The translations under genes and the position numbers were made by a program. The notes under the pieces are model-generated. The model saw only the letters and a program-made list of their open reading frames with translations, had not been told where the DNA came from and searched no databases. A DNA stretch of 47,677 bases from Alphaproteobacteria bacterium. GTDB taxonomy: Bacteria; Pseudomonadota; Alphaproteobacteria; Reyranellales; Reyranellaceae. Positions 36,356 to 44,791 of the stretch are shown piece by piece. Positions within the stretch are counted from its first letter, which is position 1, and the number at the start of each line of letters is the position of its first letter. The stretch covers positions 1-47,677 of the forward strand of contig RGPT01000004.1 of assembly GCA_010032545.1 (NCBI GenBank), written 5' to 3'.

Positions 36356-38068
36356 CTACGCCGCGCGGCGCTGGCGCAACAGCCTGCCCGACGCAAGGGT
36401 GGGCGCGATGCCCGGTTCGGGCAACACGACGCCGTTCACGATCACGACCTTGATGCCCGTGGCATGGCTGATCAACCGGTCTTCTCCTGCCGGCAGATCG
36501 TGCACGCGCTCCAGCGCGCTCGCCCCCACGGTGCGGGGATCGAACACGACGACGTCGGCCGGCAGTCCAACGGCCAGGCGGCCGCGGTCGGCCAGGCCAA
36601 AGATGTCGGCGGGGCGAGAGGTCAGCTGGTGCACCGCCTGCTCCAGGGTGATCGCCCGCTCTTCGCGCACCCAGTGGCCCAGCAAGTGGGTCGCGTAGCA
36701 GGCATCGCAGAGCTGGCTCATGTGCGCCCCGCCATCGCCCAGGGCGATCAGGACGTTGGGGTCCTGGACGATCTCGCGGACCTCGTCCTCGACGAAGTTG
36801 AGCAGCGAGACGCGAAAGCGAATCTTCAGATCGCTGTGCAGCGCGAGATCGAACATCAGGTCGACCGGATCGACGCCACGTTCGCGCGCCAGATCGCCCA
36901 GCTTGCGCTCGACCAGACCGGCATCAGGTGCTGCCGACACGACAAGGTCGCGGAAAGAATCCCGCCTTGTGTCGGCCTCGCGCTCCTTGCCCATGAAGGA
37001 CTGATCGTCCGGCCCCGGCCCGGCCACCTGCCGCTTCACCCGCGCGCGGAAAGCAGGATCGGCATAGACGGCGCGGCGGGCCACATCGTCGGGCACCTCG
37101 CGCGACCGCTCGAACGAGGCCCAGGTATCGAACACGACAGGCGATCGGAAATCGAACTCGATCTGGATCGGCCGGCAGGCGCCCTGGGCGTAGATCGGCA
37201 GGCCACGCGCGATCTGCGCGCCCGATTTCTGCAGATGCTCGCGATGCGAGCCCGGGCCCAGCGCCCCCGCCAGCAGGGAGGTCCAGACCACCGGGCGGCC
37301 CGATCGGGCGTGCAGCGCCTCGTATTCCTCCCAGCGCGGTTCGCGCCCGACATTGTAATGTATCAGCCCGTGCCCCGACTTGCCGACGGCGTCGGCGAGC
37401 TCGAGCATCTCGCCGAATTCGGCAAGCCGGCTCGGCACCGGCCGACCGGAATAGCCGATATGAATCTTCGACACCGACGTGGCGAAGCCCACGGCGCCCG
37501 CGTCCATGGCCTCGGCGACGATGCCCTTCATCTCGGCGATCTCGGCCGGTGTGGCGGCGCGCAGCGTCGCCGCGTCGCCCATCACCGACAGGCGTACCGG
37601 CGTGTGACCGACCATGACGGCGACGTTGATGCCAAGCGGCTGCCGTTCAAGCGCATCCATGTATTGTGGAAAGGTCTGGAACGGCCAGTCCGGACCGATG
37701 CCGGCCTTCAGCGCCGCTAGGCTCATGCCTTCGACCCGTTCCAGGGTGCGAAGCACAAGATCCCGATGCTCGGGTCGGGTGGGCGCCACGCCGAAGCCGC
37801 AGTTGCCGACCACCACCGTGGTAACGCCGTGCCACGGCGAAATGGTCAGCATCGGATCCCACAACACCTGTGCGTCGTAATGGGTGTGGACATCGACGAA
37901 GCCGGGCGCGACGACCATGCCGGTCGCATCGATGGTGCGCGCGGCTGAATCCGGCGCGGCACCCAGCGCCACGACCTTGCCGTCCCTGATGCCGAGGTCG
38001 CCGCGCCGGCGCGGACCGCCGGTGCCATCGACGATGTCGCCGCCGGCGATCTTCAGGTCATACGCCAT
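36356..38068 (-). CDS. N-acyl-D-amino-acid deacylase-family amidohydrolase
   Basis: A 570-residue metal-dependent amidohydrolase of the D-aminoacylase/dihydroorotase-like group. It has the N-terminal composite barrel start DLKIAGGDIVDGTGGPRRRGDLGIRDGKV, the metal-binding PGFVDVHTHYDAQ (about residue 60), GNCGFGVAPTRPEH and ALGDGGAHMSQLCDA with the late Asp. It usually frees D-amino acids or related amides; activity here is not proven. The ATG at 38068 lies 7 nt after the broken Bug receptor gene, so receptor, amidohydrolase and dioxygenase-like protein form one unit. Confidence 0.9.
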   Translation of the reverse strand: MAYDLKIAGGDIVDGTGGPRRRGDLGIRDGKVVALGAAPDSAARTIDATGMVVAPGFVDVHTHYDAQVLWDPMLTISPWHGVTTVVVGNCGFGVAPTRPEHRDLVLRTLERVEGMSLAALKAGIGPDWPFQTFPQYMDALERQPLGINVAVMVGHTPVRLSVMGDAATLRAATPAEIAEMKGIVAEAMDAGAVGFATSVSKIHIGYSGRPVPSRLAEFGEMLELADAVGKSGHGLIHYNVGREPRWEEYEALHARSGRPVVWTSLLAGALGPGSHREHLQKSGAQIARGLPIYAQGACRPIQIEFDFRSPVVFDTWASFERSREVPDDVARRAVYADPAFRARVKRQVAGPGPDDQSFMGKEREADTRRDSFRDLVVSAAPDAGLVERKLGDLARERGVDPVDLMFDLALHSDLKIRFRVSLLNFVEDEVREIVQDPNVLIALGDGGAHMSQLCDACYATHLLGHWVREERAITLEQAVHQLTSRPADIFGLADRGRLAVGLPADVVVFDPRTVGASALERVHDLPAGEDRLISHATGIKVVIVNGVVLPEPGIAPTLASGRLLRQRRAA

Positions 38069-38075
38069 CGTGCGC

Positions 38076-39006
38076 CTACTCCACCTTGACGCCGGTGTAT
38101 TCGATCATCGCTTTCCAGTACGCCAGGTCGTCTTTCTGACGCTTGGCAAACTCCGCCGGCGTGCTGCCGATCGGATCGAATCCCAGCGCCTTCCATTTCT
38201 CGAGCGAGTCGGGATCCTTCAGCGCCTTGTTGATGTCGGCCGACAGCTTGTCGACGATCGCCTTGGGCGTCTAAGTCGGCAAAGCCCGCCTCGACCATCG
38301 TCGGCAGCTCGGGCGCCGAGGGCGAGCGCGTGGCGCAGGTCTGGGCCAGCGCCTTGACCTTGCCGGCGCGCGCCTGCGGCAGCGCCGACGGCAGGTTGTC
38401 GAACATGTAGACGATGCGGCCGGCGATCAGATCAGGCTGCGCCTGCGCACTGCCGCGATACGGCACGAGCGTCGCTTTCAGCCCGGCGCGCTTGGCCAGC
38501 AGCTCGGCCGCGATGTGCTGGCTCGATCCCGTCACCGCGGCGTAGGCAGCCGGCGCTTCCTGCTTCTTGATCCACTCGACCAGCTCCTTGGCATTGTTGA
38601 CGGGGATCGAGGTGGGGATGACCAGCACCATGCAGGCCGTGCCGAGCAGCGTCAGCGGCTCGAAGTCGGTGATCGGGTCGTATGGCAGGTTGGGATAGAA
38701 GATCTTGTTGGAGGCGTTGGTGCTCTGCGTGCCCAGCATGATGGTGTAGCCGTCCGGCGCCGACTTGGCGGCGAAGTCCGTACCGATGGCACCCGCCGCC
38801 CCGCCCTTGTTCTCGATGACGATGCCGGACTTCCACACGTCGCCGAGCTTGGCCGCCAGAATGCGTGACAATGTATCGGTCGGCCCGCCAGCCGGGAACG
38901 GCACGACCCAGCGGATCGGACGGTTGGGATAGGCGTCCTGCGCGGCGGCTGGCGCGGCAACCGCCAGCAACGCCACGATCCACAACAATGCCCCGCGACC
39001 CCGCAT
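38076..39006 (-). pseudogene. Bug-family tripartite tricarboxylate receptor with internal deletion and frameshift
   Basis: The first frame, from ATG 39006 (GGAGGAGGAGG upstream), encodes a signal peptide (ALLAVAAPAAAQ). The Bug solute-binding fold follows: YPNRPIRWVVPFPAGGPTDTLSR, IENKGGAAGAIGTDFAAK, PDGYTIMLGTQS and LPTMVEAGFADLD. At about 38272 the frame is lost. A second frame resumes with KAIVDKLSADINKAL and ends MIEYTGVKVE at 38076. About 13 residues (normally the VSAWFGLFAPAGTP region) are missing, with a one-base shift. The 326-residue track ORF has a nonsense tail. Either a recent mutation or an assembly gap. Confidence 0.85.
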
Positions 39007-39138
39007 AGCCTCCTCCTCCGCACGTGACCACACCCATCGACCTTAGGGGATGTCCCACCCGGTCGCCATCGACGCGCGCCAGACCTGCGAAAGCCCCGGG
39101 TTGACCGCCGCGTCGCGCGGGCGCAAGCCCGCACTGCA

Positions 39139-40053
39139 ATGTCCGCGCCAACCGCCGACGCGCCCGACGCGCTCAGTCACCTGATCCCCTCGCGGGTCGC
39201 GCGTGGTTTCTTCCTGGCCGTGGTGTCAGGTCTGTTCTTCACCTTCCTCAACGCCTCGGTGAAGGAGCTGGCGGGCGAGATGCCGCCGCTGTTCGTCGCC
39301 TGGGGCCGCTGGCTGGCTGGCGTCGCATTGATCGCGCCTTACCTGATGTGGCGCGTCGGTTTCGCCGGCATGGCGACGCAGGACATGAAGCTCCACTGCT
39401 TCCGCGGCCTCTTCCACACCAGCGGCTATGGCCTGTGGTACGAGGCGGTGGTGTGGCTGCCGCTCGCCACCATGGCGGCGCTGAGCTTCACCGGCCCGAT
39501 TTTCGTCACCGTGGGCGCCGTGATCTTCCTGCGCGAGACCGTGCACTGGCGTCGCTGGGCCGGCGTCGGCGTCGGATTCGTGGGCATGCTGGTGATCGTG
39601 CGGCCGGGCGTCGTCGAAGTGAATCCGGGCATCCTGATGATGCTGGCGGCCGTCCCGCTGATCGCCGGCTCCAATCTCGTGGCCAAGGTCGTGTCGGGCC
39701 GCGACAAGCCCGCCGTCGTCGTGCTGTGGCAGAGCGTGGTGGGCGCCCTCTGCTTCACGCCGTTCGGCCTGTGGTTCTGGCAGACGCCGACCTTGCCGCA
39801 GCTCGCGCTGTTCCTGTCGGCCGGGTTCTTCGGCACGATGGGATACTTCTTCATCACCTGGGCCTACCGCCTGCTCGACATTTCCGCCCTGCAATCCATT
39901 ACATTCCTGGCCATCGTCTGGGCCGCCTTGATGGACGTGGCGGTCTGGGGCAAGACGGCCGACGTCTGGACCTTCGTGGGCGCTGCGATCATCGTGGCGG
40001 CCACGACCTACATCGCCCATCGCGAAGCCGTTGCCGGAGGAAAAAAGAAATGA
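39139..40053 (+). CDS. DMT-family (EamA) transporter
   Basis: A 304-residue, ten-helix EamA carrier. Repeat 1 has GLFFTFLNASVKELAGEMPPLFVAWGRW and WLPLATMAALSFTGPIFVTVGAVIFLRE. Repeat 2 has GTMGYFFITWAYRLLDISALQSITFLAIVWAALMD. It is the first gene of a five-gene plus-strand unit, and its TGA overlaps the SDR start (ATGA). An organic-acid or metabolite substrate is inferred from the neighbours. The ribosome site is weak. Confidence 0.88.
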   Translation: MSAPTADAPDALSHLIPSRVARGFFLAVVSGLFFTFLNASVKELAGEMPPLFVAWGRWLAGVALIAPYLMWRVGFAGMATQDMKLHCFRGLFHTSGYGLWYEAVVWLPLATMAALSFTGPIFVTVGAVIFLRETVHWRRWAGVGVGFVGMLVIVRPGVVEVNPGILMMLAAVPLIAGSNLVAKVVSGRDKPAVVVLWQSVVGALCFTPFGLWFWQTPTLPQLALFLSAGFFGTMGYFFITWAYRLLDISALQSITFLAIVWAALMDVAVWGKTADVWTFVGAAIIVAATTYIAHREAVAGGKKK

Positions 40054-40820
40054 CCGATCGTCTGGCCGGAAAAGTGGCCCTCATCACCGGCGGCGCGTCG
40101 GGTCTCGGCGAGTGTGCCGCCATCCTGATGGCCCAGGAGGGCGCCCAGGTGGTGATCGCCGACATTCAGGAAGACAAGGGCCGTGCGCTCGCCGCCAGGA
40201 TCGGCAAGGCCGCGCATTTCGTGACGCTCGATGTAACGAGCGAAGACAACTGGCAGGCCGCCATCGCCGAGGCGGTGAAGACCTTCGGCGCGCTGCACGT
40301 GCTGGTCAATTCGGCCGGCATCGGCCTCACCAAGACGGTCGAGGACATCACGCTGGAGGAATGGCGCCGCGTCCACGCCATCGACCTCGACGGCGTGTTC
40401 CTGGGCTGCAAGCACGGCGTGGCCGAGATCAAGAAGCACACGAAGACGCTGGGCGGCTCGATCATCAACATCTCGTCGATCTCGGGCATCATCGCCGGTG
40501 CCAACATGGCGGCCTACAATTCGGCCAAGGCAGGCGTGCGGCTCTTGAGCAAGTCGGTGGCGCTGCATTGCGCCAAGTCGGGCTACAACATCCGCTCCAA
40601 CTCGGTGCATCCCACCTTCATCGACACGCCGATCCTCGATCGCCACCGCGTCCGTTTCGGCCAGGAAGTCATGCAGCAGAAGCTCGGCAAGCAGGTGCCG
40701 ATCGGTCGCCTCGGCCGCCCCGAGGAAGTGGGCTGGGCCCTGGTCTTCCTCGCCTCCGACGAATCGAGCTTCATGACCGGCTCGGAAGTCGTGATCGACG
40801 GCGGCATTTCGGCAATGTGA
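40050..40820 (+). CDS. SDR-family oxidoreductase
   Basis: A 256-residue classical SDR with TGGASGLG (13-20), Asp38 after beta-2 (NAD preference), NSAG (87-90), Ser143, Tyr156 and Lys160 in YNSAK, and the C-terminal SEVVIDGG. It resembles 3-alpha-hydroxysteroid/cyclopentanol dehydrogenases, but the substrate is open. GGAGG precedes the ATG, which overlaps the transporter stop. The 490-residue track ORF joins it to a shadow frame of that gene. The hydrolase starts 13 nt later. Confidence 0.9.
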   Translation: MTDRLAGKVALITGGASGLGECAAILMAQEGAQVVIADIQEDKGRALAARIGKAAHFVTLDVTSEDNWQAAIAEAVKTFGALHVLVNSAGIGLTKTVEDITLEEWRRVHAIDLDGVFLGCKHGVAEIKKHTKTLGGSIINISSISGIIAGANMAAYNSAKAGVRLLSKSVALHCAKSGYNIRSNSVHPTFIDTPILDRHRVRFGQEVMQQKLGKQVPIGRLGRPEEVGWALVFLASDESSFMTGSEVVIDGGISAM

Positions 40821-40833
40821 TTCGGAGGATCAA

Positions 40834-41628
40834 ATGCTTCTCTCCCTCAGCGGACGCCGCGTCTACTTTGACCTTGCCGGACCGGCCAACGCGCCGGTCG
40901 TCTGCTTCACCCATTCGCTGAACTCGGACGGTGGCATGTGGGTCGAGCAGATGGTGCCGCTGCTGGCCGCCGGCTACCGCGTGCTGCGGCTCGACATGCG
41001 CGGTCATGGCGGCAGCGCCCCGGTCGCGGGCGACTATACGATGGACGCCCTGGCGGCCGACGTGAAGGGCGCGCTCGACGTGCTGGAAATCAAGAAGATC
41101 CACTACATCGGCCTCTCGATCGGCGGCATGATCGGCCAGGGTTTTGCGCTGGCGACCCCCGACCGGCTACTGTCGCTCTGCCTGTGCGACACGCAGCCCT
41201 CGACGCCGCCCGGCTCGGCCGGCACCTGGGAAGAGCGCAAGGCCACGGTGCGCAGCAAGGGGCTCGCAGCACTTGCCGATGCCACCATGCAGCGCTGGTT
41301 CACCGACGAGTTCAGGCAGGTGAACCCGGTGCGTTGGCGCGAGATCCGCGACACGATCAGCGGCACCACGCCGGAAGGTTCCGCCGGCTGCATGTCGGCG
41401 ATCCAGCATTTCGACTATCTCGACCGCCTCTCCACCATCAAGGTCCCGACCCTGGTGATCTGCGGCGACCAGGACGAAGGCACGCCGCCCGACCGCAACC
41501 AGTTGATCGCCTCGAAGATTCCCGGCGGCCGCTACGAGGAAATCGCCAAGGCGCGCCACCTGCCCAACGTCGAGCGGCCGGAGCAATTCAACCGCATCAT
41601 GATGAGCTGGCTGGGCTCCAACCGTTAG
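40834..41628 (+). CDS. Alpha/beta hydrolase (3-oxoadipate enol-lactonase-like)
   Basis: A 264-residue serine hydrolase. FTHSLNSDGGMW gives the oxyanion region, RLDMRGHGGS is the conserved loop, and the nucleophile Ser95 sits in GLSIGGMIGQ. DQDEGTPPDRN carries the acid, and the late His is in KARHLPNVERPEQFN. This is the PcaD-type pattern; lactone or ester substrates are likely. A GGAGG site precedes the ATG. It is the third gene of the five-gene unit, 9 nt before the acyl-CoA dehydrogenase. Confidence 0.88.
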   Translation: MLLSLSGRRVYFDLAGPANAPVVCFTHSLNSDGGMWVEQMVPLLAAGYRVLRLDMRGHGGSAPVAGDYTMDALAADVKGALDVLEIKKIHYIGLSIGGMIGQGFALATPDRLLSLCLCDTQPSTPPGSAGTWEERKATVRSKGLAALADATMQRWFTDEFRQVNPVRWREIRDTISGTTPEGSAGCMSAIQHFDYLDRLSTIKVPTLVICGDQDEGTPPDRNQLIASKIPGGRYEEIAKARHLPNVERPEQFNRIMMSWLGSNR

Positions 41629-41637
41629 GAAGAAGAC

Positions 41638-42804
41638 ATGGATTTCGCCTTCACCGAGCAGCAGCTCGCGATAAAGGACAGCGTCTCCAAGCTGTGCGCC
41701 GAGTTCGACGGCAAGTACTGGCTGAAGAAGGACAAGGAGGGTGGCTTCCCCGAGGACTTCTACAAGGCCATGGCCGACGCCGGCTGGCTCGGCATCGCCA
41801 TGCCGGAGGAATACGGCGGCGCCGGGCTCGGCATCGCCGAGGCCGCGATCATGATGCAGGCGGTGGCCGAGTCGGGGGCGGCCCTGCAGGGCGCCTCGGC
41901 GATCCATCTCAACGTCTTCGGACCCAATCCGATCGTGGTGTTCGGCACCGAGGAGCAGAAGAAGCGCATCCTGCCCGACATCATCAAGGGCAAGGTGAAG
42001 GGCTGCTTCGCCGTCACCGAGCCCGACGCCGGGCTCAACACCACGGCGCTGGAGACCAAGGCCGAGCGCGACGGCAACGCCTATATCGTGCACGGCAAGA
42101 AGACCTGGACCACCACGGCGCAGGTCGCCGACAAGATGCTGCTGATTGCCCGCACCACGCCCAAGGAGCAGTGCAAGCGCCCCACCGATGGCCTGTCGCT
42201 GTTCTACACCGACTTCGACCGCTCCAAGATCGAGGTCCGCGAGATCGAGAAGATGGGCCGCAAGGCAATCGACACCAACCAGGTGTTCATCGACGGATTG
42301 AAGGTGCCGCTCGAGGATCGCATCGGCGAGGAAGGCAAGGGCTTCCACTATCTGCTGCACGGCCTCAACCCCGAGCGCATCCTGATCGCCGCCGAAGCCA
42401 TCGGCATCGGCAAGTGCGCGCTGGCCAAGGCCACGCAGTATGCCAAGGAGCGCATCGTGTTCGGCCGCCCGATCGGCAAGAACCAGGCGATCCAGCATCC
42501 GCTGGCCGAGAGCTGGATGCAGCTCGAGGCGGCGGACCTGCTGACCTTCAAGGCAGCGTGGCTCTACGACAATGGCAAGGAGTGCGGCGCCGAGGCCAAT
42601 TCGGCCAAGTACCTGGGCGCGCGCTGGGCCTACGAGGCCTGCGAGCGGGCGATCCTGACGCACGGCGGCTACGGCTACGCCAAGGAGTTCCATGTCGAGC
42701 GCTTCCTGCGCGAAGTCATGATCGCGCGCATCGCGCCCGTGAGCGAACAGCTGATCCTGTGCTACGTGGCCGAACGCGTGCTGGGCCTGCCCAAGAGCTA
42801 CTGA
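41638..42804 (+). CDS. Acyl-CoA dehydrogenase
   Basis: A 388-residue acyl-CoA dehydrogenase. AMPEEYGGAGLGIAEAAIM, CFAVTEPDAGLNTTALETKAER, HGKKTWTTTAQVADKML, FGRPIGKNQAIQHPLAESW and LTHGGYGYAKEFHVERFLRE follow in family order. The final motif reads IAPVSEQLIL instead of IYEGTxEI, so the base Glu is not in the MCAD position, a known subgroup difference. It is the fourth gene of the plus-strand unit, 7 nt before the epoxide hydrolase. Confidence 0.93.
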   Translation: MDFAFTEQQLAIKDSVSKLCAEFDGKYWLKKDKEGGFPEDFYKAMADAGWLGIAMPEEYGGAGLGIAEAAIMMQAVAESGAALQGASAIHLNVFGPNPIVVFGTEEQKKRILPDIIKGKVKGCFAVTEPDAGLNTTALETKAERDGNAYIVHGKKTWTTTAQVADKMLLIARTTPKEQCKRPTDGLSLFYTDFDRSKIEVREIEKMGRKAIDTNQVFIDGLKVPLEDRIGEEGKGFHYLLHGLNPERILIAAEAIGIGKCALAKATQYAKERIVFGRPIGKNQAIQHPLAESWMQLEAADLLTFKAAWLYDNGKECGAEANSAKYLGARWAYEACERAILTHGGYGYAKEFHVERFLREVMIARIAPVSEQLILCYVAERVLGLPKSY

Positions 42805-42811
42805 CCCCCTG

Positions 42812-43933
42812 ATGGACCCTCTTCCCACCTCCGTGCTGCCCGCTGGCGTCCGCTCGCGCATCCTGCCGGGCATCAACGGCCTCGACGTACATGTTCTCGA
42901 AGCGGGCTTCGAAACTCCGGGCCGTCCGCCGGTGCTGCTGCTGCATGGCTTTCCCGAGCTGGCCTACAGCTGGCGCAAGGTGCTTCCGGCGCTGGCGGCG
43001 GCGGGCTATCACGCCTTCGCGCCCGACCAGCGCGGCTATGGCCGCACCACGGGCTGGGACGCCGACTACGACGGCGACCTTGCCTCGTTCCGTTTCCTCA
43101 ATCTGCTGCGCGATGCCATGGGCGTGGTGACCGCGCTGGGCTACCGCTCGGTCGAGGCCGTGGTCGGCCACGATTTCGGCTCGACGGTTGCAGCCTATGC
43201 GGCACTGGTGCGGCCCGATTTCTTCAAGCGCCTGGTGCTGATGAGCTCACCCTTCGCCGGCCCGCCGCCGCTGGCGCCCGCCTCCAAAGGTGCCGACATC
43301 CACGCCGCACTGGCGGCGCTCGCCCGGCCGCGCAAGCATTACCAATGGTACTACTCGACGCGACCCGCCAACGAGAACATGTGGCGCGCGCCGCAGGGTG
43401 TGCATGATTTCCTGCGCGCCTACTACCACCACAAGAGCGCCGACTGGAAAGCCAACAGGCCGTTCGAACTCGCGGGCTGGACGGCTGACGAGCTGGCAAA
43501 GATGCCGACCTACTACATCATGGACCTCGCCCAGGGCATGGCCGAGACGGTGGCAACGGAAATGCCCTCGCCGGCCGAGATCGCCGCCAACAAATGGCTC
43601 ACCGAGGACGAACTCACGGTCTACAGCGGCGAGTACGCCCGCACCGGCTTCCAGGGCGGGCTCAACTGGTACCGCGTGCGCACCGGCGGCCGCTTCGGCG
43701 GCGAACTCGAAGTCTTCGCCGGCCGCACGGTCGACGTGCCCGCGGCCTTCTTCTCCGGTGCCAGCGACTGGGGCATCCGCCAGTCACCCGGCGCGCTGGA
43801 CAAGATGCAGAAGGTCGCCTGTACCAACATGAAAGACGTCCACCTGATCGAGGGCGCCGGCCACTGGGTCCAGCAGGAGCAACCGGACGAGGTCAACCGG
43901 CGGCTGATCGCGTTTCTGCACCGGTCTTCCTAG
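42812..43933 (+). CDS. Epoxide hydrolase-family alpha/beta hydrolase
   Basis: A 373-residue protein of the soluble epoxide hydrolase type. HGFPELAYSW (45-54) is the HGxP oxyanion motif, followed by DQRGYGRT. The nucleophile is Asp121 in VGHDFGS, and the cap has several Tyr (YQWYYSTRP, YYIMDLAQ). The late His351 is in GAGHWVQQEQPDEVN. An Asp nucleophile with HGFP fits epoxide hydrolases better than haloalkane dehalogenases. It is the last gene of the five-gene unit and overlaps the convergent HAD gene by 4 nt. Confidence 0.9.
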   Translation: MDPLPTSVLPAGVRSRILPGINGLDVHVLEAGFETPGRPPVLLLHGFPELAYSWRKVLPALAAAGYHAFAPDQRGYGRTTGWDADYDGDLASFRFLNLLRDAMGVVTALGYRSVEAVVGHDFGSTVAAYAALVRPDFFKRLVLMSSPFAGPPPLAPASKGADIHAALAALARPRKHYQWYYSTRPANENMWRAPQGVHDFLRAYYHHKSADWKANRPFELAGWTADELAKMPTYYIMDLAQGMAETVATEMPSPAEIAANKWLTEDELTVYSGEYARTGFQGGLNWYRVRTGGRFGGELEVFAGRTVDVPAAFFSGASDWGIRQSPGALDKMQKVACTNMKDVHLIEGAGHWVQQEQPDEVNRRLIAFLHRSS

Positions 43934-44652
43934 GCGCCGAGCGCGTCCGCGAGTTCGACAAAACTCGACGCGTAAACATCGAACCACGGTTCGGGCGCTA
44001 CGTCCGGCCGAGCCCCGGCCCCGAATTCCAGCGGACGCGCAACGAACGCCGTGCGCATGCCGAACGCGCGCGCGGCCTCGAGGTCGTACTTGTGGCAGGC
44101 GACCATCATGATCTCCTCGGGCCGGTAGCCGAGATAGTCCACCGCGAGCTGGTAGACGGCGGGTGCGGGCTTGTAGCTCTGCGCGAGTTCTGCCGTCAGC
44201 ACCGCATCGAAGGGCAAAGCCGCATGTTTGACCACCGCGACCATGGCGCTCATGCCGGCATTGGAAAGAGTCGAGACGACGAAGCGCCGGCGCAGCCGCG
44301 CGAGGCCTTCGACGCTGTCGGGCCAGGCGTCGAGGCGGCTCCAGATCCGGTTCAGCTCGTCGCGCTCGGCGGTCGTGAAGGCCGCCGATAGCCCCTGTCG
44401 TTCCAGCAAGGCGTCCAGGGTTTCGCGATAGATGTGGTCCACCCGTAGCCACGGCCGCTCGCCAGCGATGATCTGGTCGAGTACCGCGCGATAAAGACCG
44501 CGCCATTCGGCGGACGAGGAGGCCCAGTCGAGGGCGAGGCCTTTGGCTCTGTTCACGCCATCGCCCATGCGCAGAAGAGGTTGGCAGAAATCCGCGCATG
44601 TGCCTTGCACGTCGAAGGTCAGTGCCCGCACCGCTTTCAATGCCTCTCGCAT
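43930..44652 (-). CDS. Haloacid dehalogenase type II-family HAD hydrolase
   Basis: A 240-residue HAD-superfamily protein. The nucleophile is Asp14 in LTFDVQGTC, a variant of DxxGT, with VSTLSNAG as motif II, the Lys in SYKPAPAVYQ and VACHKYDLEAARAFGMRT as motif III. The layout is that of L-2-haloacid dehalogenases, but activity on halogenated acids is unproven. I start at the ATG at 44652; the track ORF adds 34 doubtful residues from the divergent promoter region. It lies back-to-back with the DHA2 exporter across 139 nt. Confidence 0.85.
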   Translation of the reverse strand: MREALKAVRALTFDVQGTCADFCQPLLRMGDGVNRAKGLALDWASSSAEWRGLYRAVLDQIIAGERPWLRVDHIYRETLDALLERQGLSAAFTTAERDELNRIWSRLDAWPDSVEGLARLRRRFVVSTLSNAGMSAMVAVVKHAALPFDAVLTAELAQSYKPAPAVYQLAVDYLGYRPEEIMMVACHKYDLEAARAFGMRTAFVARPLEFGAGARPDVAPEPWFDVYASSFVELADALGA

Positions 44653-44791
44653 GTCCGTCCGATCCCCGATTGATCCACCCCGGCTGGTCCGTATAGCCGA
44701 GGCCCGGAGACGGGAGAAGCTCGCGGGAAATATGCTGCTTTTGGCCTGTTTCATGGTTCATCGAGGCAGTGTCGGATGAAAGGATTCTGGC

